A stretch of 64,000 bases of DNA from Archegozetes longisetosus (taxonomy: Eukaryota; Arthropoda; Arachnida; Sarcoptiformes; Trhypochthoniidae). Shown here piece after piece: positions 1 through 18,728 of this stretch. Position numbers and translations under genes: made by a program. The stretch is from the NCBI GenBank assembly GCA_018873245.2, contig JAEMBT020000001.1, forward strand, positions 17,204,220 to 17,268,219, in the 5' to 3' direction. Below the pieces are notes generated by a model, which saw only the letters and a list, made by a program, of their open reading frames with translations, searched no databases and was not told where the DNA came from. Position 1 is the stretch's first letter, and the number at the start of each line of letters is the position of its first letter.

Positions 1-175
1 TCTTGCTCAAATAGAAGTGCGAATTTTAATATGTTTAGTCTTTTTGACGACAATCGCAGTTTTAGTAAATTCTTGTGAATGGAAGGGCATAATAACGAAT
101 GGGATATTAAGTTTGATTATTCTTTTTAGATTTGGAATGGCTGTCCTATTAATAAGTAGATCATTGTTAATTCAT
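1..175 (+). pseudogene. gustatory receptor fragment (relic, truncated by window start)
   Basis: The first 170 or so bases align by eye to the interior of the gustatory receptor gene that starts at 856 (its bases about 1351-1510). Shared strings include the segment encoding the Ser-Tyr/Cys-Glu-Trp stretch before a transmembrane helix. Similarity stops near 175 and the frame is not continued downstream, so this is the 3' part of a degraded paralogue whose 5' part lies outside the window. It shows that the receptor family is locally duplicated here. Confidence 0.6.
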
Positions 176-855
176 ATTAATCATGTTCATCAATAAATTA
201 TACGAATTGTTTTAGAAGTTTGACAAGATATGTAACTGATTAATTTTGTTTTATATTCAAATAAATTGATTCTAGAAACTAAATATAATGTAAATTCTCA
301 CTTCAAAATATTGAGATTTAAGTTGAGTTTTTTATATTTTAGTAAAGAATTCATGCAATAGTATTAAATTAAAACATTTTCAAATGCTCACAACTTTAAT
401 AATAATATTCGTATTGAACGCATAATATGGTTTTCTTGTGTGAAATACATATTACTGTCAGTTTGTTTAAATGTTATTTGTTCTTGAGATTCACTCTTGA
501 TCATAAAATTATTTAGAAGTTTTAACAATCAAATTATTTATTTATAGACTCCAAAAATAAGAACTCGATCGGTGAAAAGCTTAAAATCGATACAAGTAAA
601 TGATAAACTTTTTATTTTAAATAAAAATTATATTATCTGTTCTAAAATCAAGTTACTAAAAAGTAGGCTTACTATCAATAGAATACTCGAGATCATAAGT
701 GAATTGATCAACTTAATGAAGTTACGAATAGTTTTATTTCTGAACTAAATTATAGTAGACTACAACTATAATATCGAATATTATTGTTCATATTGAAAAT
801 TTGAATCTTATAAAAGTAGTTCTTGTTCAACACTTTATAATTATAGACAGTAGAA
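176..855. other. AT-rich intergenic stretch, no gene seen
   Basis: No ORF with family character, no RNA gene signature and no clear repeat. It lies between the receptor relic and the intact receptor and probably contains that gene's promoter. Confidence 0.5.
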
Positions 856-2278
856 ATGGGTATAAGTTCAGAACAAGAGTTCGATGAGTTTGAAAATAAT
901 AACGATCTAGTTATTAATGACACAGACTTACCACTTTATAAATATGGAATTATGTATAGATATGATATCAACGACTATTTTGGTAGTGATATCAAGAAAA
1001 TAAATCAAAAATTCAAATCCAATGCTATAAGTATTTGGCTTCTAATTAATATTCTGAAATTGTTGATCACTTTGGCCAATTTAGAGAATGGAAAAGTTCC
1101 TAAATATTACTTCGATTTATGTCAATATGCTGGAGGTTTGGCTGAATTTAATTTTTTGATAACTTCTGTTGGTTTTGTTTTCTCATTTATTTTTATAAGA
1201 CTTTTCAATAGTAAAGAAAAATATTACTTTCGATGGATTGAAATCATCAAAGTTTTAAAAGGATTTAAAAACGAGAATACAATCGGGATTAATGACAAAA
1301 ATGGTTTCAAAAATTTTATTAAAAGAACAAAAATCGTTTTCAATCTTACTCAACTACAAATGCGAATTTTCACAGTTCTATTCTTCTTAGCAATAATCGT
1401 AATTATAGTAAATTCTTATGAATGGAACGACATAATAACTTATGGGATATTAAGTTTTATTATTCTTTTCGGAACAGGAATTGCAGTTCTATTAATAATT
1501 AATTATAGTTTTTTCTATTATTTCATTATTTGTTATTATTGTAAATTTAGATTCAAATCACTTAATAACAAACTAATGAATGCGAGTAAAGGTAAACTCT
1601 TCTTCAACAATAGAGTTATATTACAATTAGTTGAAGAACATAATAATATCTGTAACGATATTTTAATTCACAACAAATTCTGGTCTAAATATTTATTTGC
1701 ACTGACTTATGCTCTGATTCCCATGAATTTAATAGCTTTACAACAAACATTCTTTGAAAATCTACTTTTGGTACCTTTCTATTTTGGGGTCTTATTATCA
1801 ATTGTGTGGTCATTATTTCACTTGACTATCAATTCGATAACTGCATCGATCAATAAGGAATCTTCGAATTCTCATAAATTTTTGTATAAACTTTATTTAG
1901 AATCAAACGCACATCTTGGATTGAAGACTAAAATCAAAGTATGTTAAGGACAAAAGTTTTTATTCTTTGAATGAATTCATAATTAATTGTTAAGTTTATA
2001 ATGTTTGTAGTTATTAAACGCAATGGAAAGAGTTTGTAATAATGAATTTGAAATTGGGTTTTCATGTGGTAATCAATTTGTTTTCACACCAATTGTTACA
2101 TTCCAAGTAAGATATTTTACAAACTATATATTTTTATGTGAAAAGTTTATAAAAACTATTGTTAATTATATAGATACTCGCAACATTCTGTTTATACTTT
2201 TTACTAATGAATACAGTCGCGAGTACTATGAATTGAATGCAGACTTTATTTATTTATTTGGTTATCAATAGAATTTGA
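856..2278 (+). CDS. gustatory receptor-like 7-TM protein (three exons)
   Basis: Multi-pass membrane protein of the arthropod gustatory receptor family, ligand-gated channels of chemosensory neurons. Exons I assign: 856-1938, 2011-2106 and 2243-2278, all phase 0, with donors GTATGT and GTAAGA. They give about 404 residues, the usual size of the family. The polar N-terminus (about 50 residues) is followed by several hydrophobic helices, with large loops after helices 2 and 4. The short second exon carries the C-terminal signature region (IGFSCGNQFVFTPIVTFQ), and the third codes the last helix and stop, the late-intron pattern typical of these receptors. The start is the first ATG of the open frame. 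A relic of a paralogue lies at 1-175. The third exon is the least certain part. Ligand unknown. Confidence 0.72.
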
Positions 2279-2347
2279 AAGTTATATTAATGAATTGTGG
2301 CTTTATTTTCGAAAACTTTTCTAAAAATATAAATGCAAGATCATTAC

Positions 2348-2877
2348 ATATGACTTGACGGAACGTAAAGGGACTTATCTCGAGTTAACTTCCTTTTTGG
2401 GATTCACTTCAAACAAGAAGTTCAACTCATAGTTAATATGTAGAAAAATTCAGCATATGTTTCAATGGAAAATTTAGCGGTAATTTCTTATTTAAATTTA
2501 TTGATTTCATTGCTAACTAATAGGAATTAAAGCCTAAATTGAACTAGAGTGCTATTAACACGTGTTAACTGCAATGCGTAACACAACATAAACTGAAATA
2601 GCGTTACATGACATAAGTTTAAATTTTATGTCAATTATTTGTCACAATTTGATTGTAATTCTGAAGATTCAGAAATTATTTTTAATGAATCAGATCTTAA
2701 ATATTAACTAGTGAATTGTATGAGATTATATTTAATTAATATTGAATAAATTGATAATAAAGTTTTTCTTAACGCAAAAAATGTTTCTAAGCTTTGCGCT
2801 TAATGCGAACTTTGAGTGCGATTTTCTCGTTTCACTGCATTGAGAGATAAGTCCCTTTACGTTCCGTCAAGTCATAT
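2348..2877. mobile_element. nonautonomous DNA transposon (MITE) with perfect 34-bp inverted ends
   Basis: Bases 2348-2381 and 2844-2877 are exact inverted copies over 34 bases, containing TTGACGGAACGTAAAGGGAC. The roughly 460-base core is AT-rich and has no transposase frame. TA dinucleotides occur at both ends inside or next to the repeat, which would suit a Tc1/mariner-type element, but the exact border is not determined. It sits just 3' of the gustatory receptor gene. Confidence 0.75.
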
Positions 2878-2878
2878 T

Positions 2879-3028
2879 GTCTTTAAAACATTTATTTAAT
2901 ATAATAGAAAGTCATTTGTTATTGTTCCTTGTATTCGCAATCGAATTGACACGATTATGTAGCTGCACGACAGTTTATGTAAATAAAGCAATATTTTAAA
3001 GCTCGTGTTGAACTTTATTATTGAAATA
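2879..3028. other. short spacer between two transposons
   Basis: AT-rich sequence between the 34-bp-TIR element and the Merlin relic; nothing recognised. Confidence 0.4.
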
Positions 3029-3329
3029 CAGTCTGACCCGGTTATTGACAACTAGCTTACAGGTAAACTCGGTTGTTAACTAATAATTTGGCATTCCTGG
3101 TGTATGCGATCTATGCTTTAATATTTGATCTACACATCATAGTCTACCTTTTACATGCTATCTACAACAATAAAAAATGACTAAAAAAGTTGAACATTTT
3201 TAACACAATTCAAACACTGAATTACTCATTACTCTATTCATTACAATGTTAGCTAGTGAGTTATACACTATCATTTCAAGTGAAAAATCTGTTTATGAGT
3301 TTTTACCTCAGAGGGCTTATTGAATATTG

Positions 3330-4213
3330 AAATTAGCACTCCACCATTCAAAAAGTGTGGTACTAAGACCCATCTCAAAACTCGTCAATCCAAACTCAAA
3401 AACGGTTCCACTCGTGAGTATCCTTCTTTTCGTTGCCCAAAAAAGGATGCCAAACTTATCAGTTAGTGCGGACATCCAGTGAGTTCTTTCATTACACTGA
3501 TCTCAACAACAAAATCAACTGCAAATTCACTCTTGGCCAGATTATAGAAATCTTATATTATTCGGCCTATGTTTACTCCGTATAAGCTGATTGTATGCTT
3601 ACTGGTCGCGCCCAAAGTAAGGTGATCGACTGGTTCATTCTTTGCAGGAATATTCTTCTGGAACTCTTCCAAAGAAGAAAAATGGGAGGACCTGACTACA
3701 AGTTTCAAATCGAAAAATCTCTGTTACAAGGTGAAAGAAAACATAACCATGGGCGTTTTCGTGGCGGTGAAGTGATTTTGGATCAATTGGATGAGGATGA
3801 CCCAAATGTTGCTAATATCATCAACGGTCGCAACTATGGAAGATGCATATCAGGTACTTGAGTATTTGGTATTTGCTATCGGACTCAGTATTATGGCACA
3901 GACGTAATGGAGCGACGATTCTTCGTCGTTGAGAAGAGAGACAAAGCCACACTCATTACGATTATCAAAAATGAAATCGAGGTCAGGTCAACTATACACT
4001 CGGACAAATGGACAGCTTATTCTTCGTTAGGCTGACTCGGTTATCTCCGCAAGACAGTCAATCGTCAAGAGTATTTTGATGATTCCCATTCGGGCGCAAA
4101 TACTCAACTCATTGAATGTCATTGGAAACATGTAAAGCTCAAAATTATCAGTAAAATAAATGGCACTTCTCATGAGTTGCTTCATCGGCATTTAGCAGAG
4201 CTTTGGTAGCGTT
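3330..4213 (+). pseudogene. Merlin/IS1595-type DDE transposase (broken)
   Basis: Conceptual translation across frames shows the Merlin layout: an N-terminal Cys motif (KKCGTKT), a hydrophobic helix before the catalytic core (GQIIEILYYSAYVYS), the Arg/Lys-rich KHNHGRF segment after the first acidic block, then VEKRDKATL and TIHSDKWTAYSSL (second catalytic Asp), and HSGANTQLIECHWKHVK (last acidic residue region). In-frame stops near 3585 and 3860 and at 4036-4038, and a frameshift near 3470, kill it. It is flanked by the inverted ends of the same element. It is dead, but closer to consensus than most old host relics, so insertion was probably not ancient. Confidence 0.75.
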
Positions 4214-4286
4214 TGCTCATTCTTAAAATTCCATTCAGAGCAATTTTACGCGACATAAATTAGTTTTCAATTCATAATTTAGTATA

Positions 4287-4408
4287 ATTAAACGATCGAG
4301 AGGTGAAAGTCACGTGACTGAAGACAAACCTCAAACGCCACAAATATCCCTTTCTATAGAAAGAAAAATGAAGCTTACCTTCAGTCATGTAACTCTCAAT
4401 CGTTTAAT
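4287..4408. repeat. imperfect inverted repeat nested in the Merlin relic
   Basis: ATTAAACGATCGAGAG near 4288 faces its inverted partner CTCTCAATCGTTTAAT near 4393, with a further match around ACGTGACTGAAG / CTTCAGTCATGT. The arms are about 35 bases and the loop about 55. It could be a tiny MITE inserted in Merlin or part of its subterminal structure. Confidence 0.45.
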
Positions 4409-4626
4409 AGTATTCTGACTTCTTATCACTGTTTACCCTAGTAATGCTTTATTATACTTTAATTGTGGATCACTAAAGTTTCTGTAGATTGCATACGCAA
4501 GGAATGCTAATTTATTAAGCACCAACTAAACAAACTATGTATTAAAAAGTTCCGATGTAGGTAAACCCGGTTATAGGTAACTTATTTTTCATGCAATGAT
4601 CAGTTGCCTTTAACCGAGCTAGACTG

Positions 4627-6022
4627 TGGTATTAGATGTAGAAGCTTTTAAATACTTATAACTAAGGCTGTAAAATTTTAGAGGTTGAAACCTTTAAATT
4701 CTTCTGGGATTTGATTGTTGAAAAATGCAGAAATTGGGGATAATTTGGGGGAATCAAAACCAAATTTATTTAATTGTTTAATTTTCATACATAAACTGAT
4801 TACATTGAATAACGTTTAAATATTCAACTGTGTTAGAAATCATTGATTGAAGTTGATTTGACGCTTATGAGTGAAATCATAATAACTCACAAAATAAATT
4901 AAGTGTTGAGGTTCGGCAAAAGCCTTTGAAAATTGCTTTTAAAAATCAAGTGAATATAAAGGAAAGTTTTGCATATGCAGATCTTTAGGGAATTAAGAGA
5001 TTAAAGATATGATATGTTCGGTAGTGTCAGAGACTAATAGTCTTCACATGATAGCATTGGAAACATTAAAACAATCAACACATTAAATACTGAACTAATA
5101 CTTTAGATATGAATCATTTCATTACTTTACAATCAATTCACTAAAGTATAAAAATACATTAATATAAACTTAAGCTTTCTACTAATTTCTACGATTCTAC
5201 TAATTTTGTTCAACCATTGAACTCGTTGGCGAGTGAAAGCCTGCCAACACTCTGTAGTACACCACTTAAAACAATAGTTCCGCTTCGACCACCCTCACCT
5301 CCAAGTCCTGTAAAGCTGATTTCACTTGGCTATCATATTACCTATTTGAACACAACTAATACTAATAAGTTCAGTTCTTTCACCAAGTAATCTGCCATTT
5401 AGCATGGCCAGCAGTATCATTATCCCAAATGTATTAAGTAGCGTTATATTAACTATTGTAAATTTAACGACATATATATATGGTTTAACTCCACCGGTTG
5501 AGTAAAATTTAAGACCACATAGTGTGGACCTACATCGTTCCTCATGAGCTCTAAAAAGAGCTTTTTGATCAAATAAACTCTGCTCATTCAATGACAAATT
5601 TGGGAGTATCAGAACATATTTAGTTTGATTTGTGATTTCATGATGAACATACAGTCAAATTTAATGGAAAGTGGTCAAGTGTGGTACAACGATATAATAT
5701 GTGCGAGGATTGGGTCGACGGGGTCAGGCATACAGAGTTACAAGTTCAAAGGTCATATGACTGGGTCTAGTATGGTGTTGATGAACTTAGTTCACTGTGC
5801 TAATTCCAACGATATACTATACAAGAGGTTGGAACCACGTAACACTATCATTCAGGGATCTTAGGGATTCGACCAAAATTGAAATCTCTACAATCACTAA
5901 CTGAAACTCATCTCATCTCCATCACGTTCGAATGAACTATCCAGAATTGATAGAAAGTTAAAGTAACAAATCAAAATTGACTACTTATAAGTACCTATAA
6001 TAAAATTTTATTGAAATTTTAT
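4627..6022. other. intergenic, no supported gene
   Basis: AT-rich. A minus-strand frame at 5322-5597 and neighbouring sequence down to about 5215 read as plausible but unrecognised protein interrupted by stops. I do not call it a gene. Confidence 0.4.
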
Positions 6023-8873
6023 TCACTGAGTTTTGCTAGATTTAGATATTCCCTGTTCTTTCAATGCAATTTCAGTAGTTTTTGGTTTTGATTTAAAAAG
6101 ATCAGCAACCTTAACATTGTTTTTGCTTAAAATATAATATATACTGAAACTAATTCCAATTAATACAACAATTGCTAATATAATAATTCCAACTTTAGCT
6201 CCTGTCGTCATCACTTTTGCATCTCCACCATCCGATTGTATTCCACCTATTGTCGAGTTTGTTATAGAATTCGTCGCTAAAGTTGTATTCGTTGTATATG
6301 TTTCGTTTATTGAGGCAGAATTTGATAAAGAAATAGTTGTCTTTTTTGTTGTTAGTTTAATCAATGAAGAATTTGTTGTGGTAATTGTTGAATCTTTAAC
6401 TATTGATTTTGTCGTCAGTACAGTATTGTTAAGCGTTGTTATACTTGTTTTCGGAGATGATGCAAAAGTTGTAGATGTTTTAGTTGTTTGAGGTGTTGTA
6501 GATTTAGTATTAGTTGTACTCACTGTTATTGTAGTAAGTTTTGTAGTAAGTTTTGTAATTAGTTTTGTTGTTAGATTTGGAGTTAATGTTTTTGCTGAGC
6601 TAGATGTTGAACTTAAATTTTGATTATTTCCAGTGTTATAATTCTTTTGAATTTGACAAATGAAATCTTCATAATTGTCTAAGCATCCTTGAAAAACCCA
6701 TTGCATATTAGACTTGGTGACACTTGCGCAAAGATCTCTGGATCCTAGACCATTATTATTGTTTAGATTTTTGTCAAAATTAGTGAAATCCACGGGTGAG
6801 GAGTCTGTCCACGATAGGACACCTTATTTACAACAAATATATTCATAAGTTAACAATTCTGAAATGATTTAATATGGTTTTTACTGACCGGCTGAAGAGT
6901 TAAATAAACCAATCCATGTTTCATATTGTGCTTTTTGGATCCATTTCGAAAGTACTTTCAACTCTCTATAGGAATGAATTGACGCTAACGTTCCTTTTCT
7001 TTTAGTACATTCAAACAAAGCGTCGGTCCAACGAGATTTATACACTTTATTGTCAACACTAAACCAATAACAAAATCTGGATTCTTCATCCACATCAACC
7101 CACTCCGAACCAGGACAGTAACCCATTTTATCGCTATTTGAGTCATTATTCATCCGTTGATTCGTTGTCACTTTACACATAAAATACTTTTTGTTTTCAC
7201 AACTATCTGCACTCCAATTTCCACTATTTCTGTGTTGATAAACACAAGTTTTATCCCAAGTCTTGTTAACAAAAGGCTGATTTTCTGCCCAATAACTAAC
7301 AAAATTAGGCGATTTGTCAACCCATTTGAATGAAATTTGAGTTGAGTTACTGTATTTGGCATAGAATCCAGTCCAGAATTGGTCACTAACCAGAAACTGT
7401 TGTGTATAATAAGTCACAAACGCGAACTCAAATGAGTCTGATATCGACACTAGTTCTGAATTCAAATTTCTACATTTATTTTCGGCTGAATCCCAACTTT
7501 GCATATCATCTGATAAATGATAGCATGAGCTCTGATACTCAGTGAAATTTTCATAACCAGATATATTACATTTTCCAAATGCTGGTGAAGATTTTTTAAG
7601 AATTGATGGATCTACGGATCGAACGTTAATTCAAACTTAATTAATACTCAGGTACCAAATTTCTAAGATTTGAAAAATTTAGATAAGACAATAATTTGTA
7701 TTTCTAAACATACCTTTGTCCATTTGACAAATAACACTAATATTCATTGAATTACATAAAGCCGAGACCCAATTTCCGGCTTCAAAGTCAGATGATAGTA
7801 AGTAGGCACAAGAAGTTGATCCATATATCTCTTTAGGATTGTAGAGCGCCCAATTAGTGAAAGTCACTTTGCTATCATCATTCCAAGTCCAATAACCGCT
7901 ATATGGTCTTAGCTTTTCCAAACCAATCCAAGCAGAAGATCTGTTCGACATTAATGCTGTTATGAAGTTTTGTTCTTCGAATGAATGAATTGACACAATT
8001 TCTCCATCGAGTGAAATACATTTGTTTCGTGCCACATCCCATGTCATTTTGCCGTCAACTATTTTAATGCACTTTGTATTTGCGTATTCATACCATCCTT
8101 CCGGACAGTTACCTAGTACCCAAATTTAATTTTTATTTCACTTTATTAATTCACTGAATTTCTTATCATAATTTTTGAAACATATCAATTCTTATTGAGT
8201 TTTTGATACTAACCTAAAGGAATTTGTGTCGTTATAACTGGGAAATTAGTCTTTTGACAGTAATAGTTTTCATCTTCGTTACAACTGTGGTAAACCCATT
8301 TGCCATCTCTTGTATCTAATGCGACACACCTTTCCAGTTGGTTATTAATCGATGGTTTTTCAGTGGTATTTCTCGATTGTATAGTGAAGTTATCATAATC
8401 ATAAGGTGATCCATCAGACCATTTATAACTTCCTCTTTTATCTAAACTATTCAAACCCAACCAAATATACTTAGTGTATGTACTCGTAGAATTAAAAAGC
8501 TGATTGGTTGTGCTATCATGAATAGATATCAATCGAGCATTATATTGAAGACAACTCTCCTCTGCATCATTCCAACTAAGTCTGTAACTTGCTGCCAAAT
8601 AGCATATCTTGTTATCAATTGTTATCCAATTTTTATGACCAAAAAAAGGACATGCTGTAAACTTTACAGATGAAATAACTGAAATGAAAAGTTAGGTCGA
8701 ATTAATTATTTCATAAGTCATGCAATCAAATATCGAAAATAATGCAAAACTTTAGATTAATCTATTAATAAGATGTTTATATTATTGTTTCTAGAATAAG
8801 TTTTACAACTACTTGAACCTTGAAAGTTGCTTAATAAGCTAAGGAGTATAAAGCTGTAAACTAAAATGATCAT
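6023..8873 (-). CDS. membrane receptor with four C-type lectin domains and mucin-like stalk
   Basis: Type I membrane protein of about 813 residues, likely a cell-surface pattern-recognition or adhesion receptor. Minus-strand exons: 8873-8819 (signal peptide), 8678-8214, 8112-7714, 7611-6889 and 6822-6023; all junctions are phase 1 with good GT/AG sites, so the lectin domains are cassette-like. The first ATG gives a hydrophobic leader. CTLD1 is about residues 27-165 (WLGLN, and a final YYCQ), CTLD2 175-305 (WIGL, VICQ), CTLD3 315-445 (FWTGF, FMCK), CTLD4 460-610 (WIGLF, FICQ). Then come about 120 residues rich in Thr/Ser (O-glycosylation stalk), one TM helix at about 758-779 and a short basic tail. 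I see no clear EPN or QPD sugar-specificity motif, so calcium-dependent sugar binding is uncertain. N-glycosylation sequons are frequent. No frameshifts. Confidence 0.85.
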
Positions 8874-9816
8874 AATTGACTTGAATGTTTAAAAGTTAAT
8901 GGGAGTCTAAAGCGAAATACATATTAATCTGATTATAAATGTACTTATGATTAGTAATAATGTGTTTGAATTAGTATGATAATTGATAACTTAAAAGTTT
9001 GATTGTTGTTTTTATCTTTTTATTAAGCTAATCTAAATCTTCTTGTGTTTCACTATAATTTATCTGATAGAACTCTGTTGCATAAGCCGTAATTGTTTTC
9101 AAAATGAAAAAAGTTATAGTATTCACTTCTAATTAGACTTGAGATAATTGCACATCTTTTATCTTTATATCATTTAATTTGACAAAGCTTTTCAGAGGTC
9201 GATAGTCAAGGTTCTCAACTCGAAAATTAGCTAATTCTTCAAAATAAACATGATCTATGTTTTTCATGACAATAAATACAAACAAATGAATATCAACTAA
9301 AGCCCTGATTGTATTTGAAATGCTTAAGCAAAGAATAATCTGAAAAAACTGTTTGTGTGACCTTTGATTTGATATAATTATTACGCAGTAAAAGTAGTTA
9401 AATGTTTAATTTATATGAATTTGACATTTTTTCAATCAAAACATTTGCAAATTGATGTCTAATCTAATTCCTAAATCAAACAAATGTTATGAAAAATGAC
9501 TTTGTTGTAACCTAAATATCAGCATAACTGTTGAAAGTTTAGAGAACCACAGAAACTCCTATACTCTTTTTTGAATGTCATTTAGAAACTGTCAGTACAG
9601 TCTCTCTAAAACATTTGTTCATTCATTTTAGTTAAAAGCAATGGAAAGTAATAACAGATTTACTCAGTGTATAGTATAGTATTAGACAAAATTTAATGGA
9701 AAACAATGTGACAAATGACTGAAAGCAATGATTTATACAATATTTTGACTGTAATTATGAGATAATAAACGCCTTAATTAAAACTACAAATATTAAAATT
9801 GTTAACAGTTATTAAT
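8874..9816. other. shared upstream region of the lectin receptor and RabGAP1
   Basis: The two genes are divergent, so both promoters should lie in these roughly 940 bases. AT-rich; no CpG-like block, repeat or extra ORF recognised. Confidence 0.45.
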
Positions 9817-16416
<6,600 letters not shown>

Positions 16417-17552
16417 TTTCTGGTTTTAGCTCGATTGTAGTCGCCCTTTTTATTGTTTAATATATTTTTATTCCTATATCTGTGACATTCCTTTAACTGA
16501 GAACTGATTAATTTTTCAATAATCCATCCATTTAGAGAGACCTTCAATTGCGTTTATACTCCCAATATTACAATTATTTAATATATTTTCATATTATTTT
16601 CAATTAATTCCACACTTTTTTCTTTAATTTTGATAATTTGTTTGCAATACGTTATAGTTTTAAATATTTAGATACTATTTTGAGCAATTGTTGAGATGCT
16701 GTTGATTATTTAATTTCTTGTTTAAAAATGAATTAAAATTGGTTTTAATGCTAGTCCTTTAGACTGAAAGACTTGTATGGATTTGAGAAAATGAAAATCC
16801 TTACATGAATTATAAACAATAGGAATAGCAGTTTGGGGTACGAAAATATAAAAATTTTCTAAAAACAGATCTATATTTGGCATAATGATAGTTGTGTAAA
16901 TGATAATACTTGAAAGAGAAGTGAATTTCTATGATAAAAAGTAAACTAAATTTTCATATAAAACTTGAGCTTCAATTTGAAAACTATGCCTTTATTAATA
17001 ACTATTTTGTGTTCATTAAATTCTTGATTATTACCAATCAATTGTTTAGAATGAAAGGAATGAATAAGTGAAAGATTCATAATAGAAAAGTAATTAATTT
17101 GTAAATGAAAAGCAATGAAGCGATAGTCATAGAGCGTGCGCTTCTCTTTCTCCGGAAACAGTTGGTTTGCAAAATAATATTTTTAAGCATAAAGATTGTC
17201 TAATATGTTTCATATATGTATAGATAAATGGTCTTTGGTTTCTAATTCTTTTCTCAAATGATTTGTAAGTGTTTTTCACGAGTTTTTGTTATAAATAAAC
17301 ACATAATAGAGGTATAGATATGAGAAAAGACATATTAGTAGTAAATCTATATCAAAATGATTATCACTAATAATAAGTTTATTTAATTTTTAAAAAATGA
17401 TTAATTCAATGATAAAATGCATTAAATAGTAATATTTATTTGTAATCTTATTTAAATAAAAAATAAATATAAATAATAGTTAATTCACTTATTTGTAATG
17501 AGTTTTGTTTATGAAAAATAGCCAAATATTTGTCGTATTAGACCACTTAAAA
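16417..17552. other. intergenic between RabGAP1 3' end and a small minus-strand ORF
   Basis: AT-rich, presumably both 3' UTRs of convergent genes. Nothing else recognised. Confidence 0.45.
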
Positions 17553-17753
17553 TCATAAGTTGTCATCGCTGATGTAGCGTTGACGGCGGAAATTATCTTC
17601 TTCAGAGTTGGCTTCGACAACTGGTGCAGTTTTACTTCTCTTTAAGCAACAACAAAGTGATATCAATATAAACATTGCCAACACTGTTATGTACAGCCAC
17701 AGCAAAACTCCGAGTCCAAGGATGACAGGGCTAGAAGACGCATAATCGCTCAT
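17553..17753 (-). CDS. small single-pass membrane protein (66 aa), unrecognised
   Basis: The ATG at 17753 opens a 66-residue frame: short Ser-rich N-terminus, one strong hydrophobic helix (about residues 8-33) ending in three consecutive Cys and a basic stop-transfer segment (CCCLKRSK), then an acidic and Arg-rich tail. The composition (helix, palmitoylation-like Cys cluster, charged cytosolic tail) is that of real small membrane proteins rather than random AT-rich frame. No family recognised; it might be one exon of a longer gene. Confidence 0.45.
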   Translation of the reverse strand: MSDYASSSPVILGLGVLLWLYITVLAMFILISLCCCLKRSKTAPVVEANSEEDNFRRQRYISDDNL

Positions 17754-18557
17754 TGCTTTCACTAATTAGTTATTTAGAAGTTTATTGTTCAATACTTTTT
17801 CTTTTTTTTCAATATCTCTCCACCGCTGATTAGTTGTTTCTCTTTTGTCGATCAATTTTCTGATAAATCAGTTCTACACTTGAAATAGTAGTGATGAGTT
17901 TAATCACTTCATTTGGAAATTGGTTCGTTTCAAAATGAATTCATTTGAAAGAGTCATCAATCAATTCACTCTATGATAAAACAAACTGACAGTTATTCAA
18001 CTTAAATTCACTTTTTGTAACTTAACATTAAACTAAGGTTAGCTTCAATCTAGATTTAAATTACAACTAAATCATTGTGTTTGGAATATTCTTTTAAGAA
18101 TCAAATTCTGTGTGAATTTTGGAGAAACTAAAATAGTAGAAAAAGTAGAGAGTCAGAGATGGTTTTGTAAATTTACATTTAGAGAACTGGGAATTGGAGT
18201 AATCCTAAAAGCCAGAAGTGATCAAAATAAAACTTTATTGCTTTCTCTAGCTTCAAATGAGTTCAGATTAGGATTCAAAATAAGAAACATCGTAATTTAT
18301 TAAAATTGAACTTACAATTTCAATCGTTTAACAATAAAAACACGTATTTATTATTAAAGTTTTGTCGGAGAGCATTTGGATAAAAGTATTTTCTAACATA
18401 AATCTGAGTTAATCTTAAGATGGATAAAATGCTTTAAACGTATTAGAGTGATATTAGTTGAATATAGTTTCTGAAAATAGCCCAAATTATAGAATAGCCA
18501 CAAACAACATAAACATAAGCTATGCATAAATTGGATACTCAGCTAACTAGTTTTATA

Positions 18558-18728
18558 CAGTCGTCTCTCATTATTGTAAACACTCTAATGCGCGAGAAAT
18601 CTGTTGATTATAACGGAAGTTCATTATATCGGATATAGTGTCGAGTCTGTGGAGCAAAAAAACTTGTGAAGTGTATATAAAAGCTTATAGTTGATTATAT
18701 CCGACTTAAGTATATAGAGAATTGGCTG
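18558..18728. mobile_element. pogo/Tigger-like MITE (about 170 bp) with TA target duplication
   Basis: Starts CAGTCGTCTCTCATTAT after TA (18556-18557) and ends ...TTGGCTG before TA (18729-18730). The inner sequence GATTATAACGGAAG and TTATATCGGATATAG is the kind of subterminal repeat common in pogo/Tigger elements. The terminal inverted repeat is imperfect. Confidence 0.45.

Larger units (their letters stand above)
3029..4626 (+). mobile_element. decayed Merlin (IS1595-like) DNA transposon
   Basis: The ends are imperfect inverted repeats of about 25 bases: the left begins CAGTCTGACCCGGTTATTGA at 3029 and the right, read inward on the minus strand from 4626, begins CAGTCTAGCTCGGTTAAAGG. A second Pro-Gly-Gly-like ACCCGGTTA motif lies inside each end. 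The interior holds a broken transposase frame of Merlin type. I could not identify an 8-9-bp target duplication, so the outer borders are approximate. Confidence 0.65.

Noticed and set aside
5215..5597. Minus-strand open frame with Cys and hydrophobic segments
   Set aside because: Unrecognised, followed by a stop and no leader or splice structure; could be a decayed transposon. Not enough to call a gene.
5625..5864. 79-codon plus-strand ORF
   Set aside because: No family, composition or context support; likely chance.
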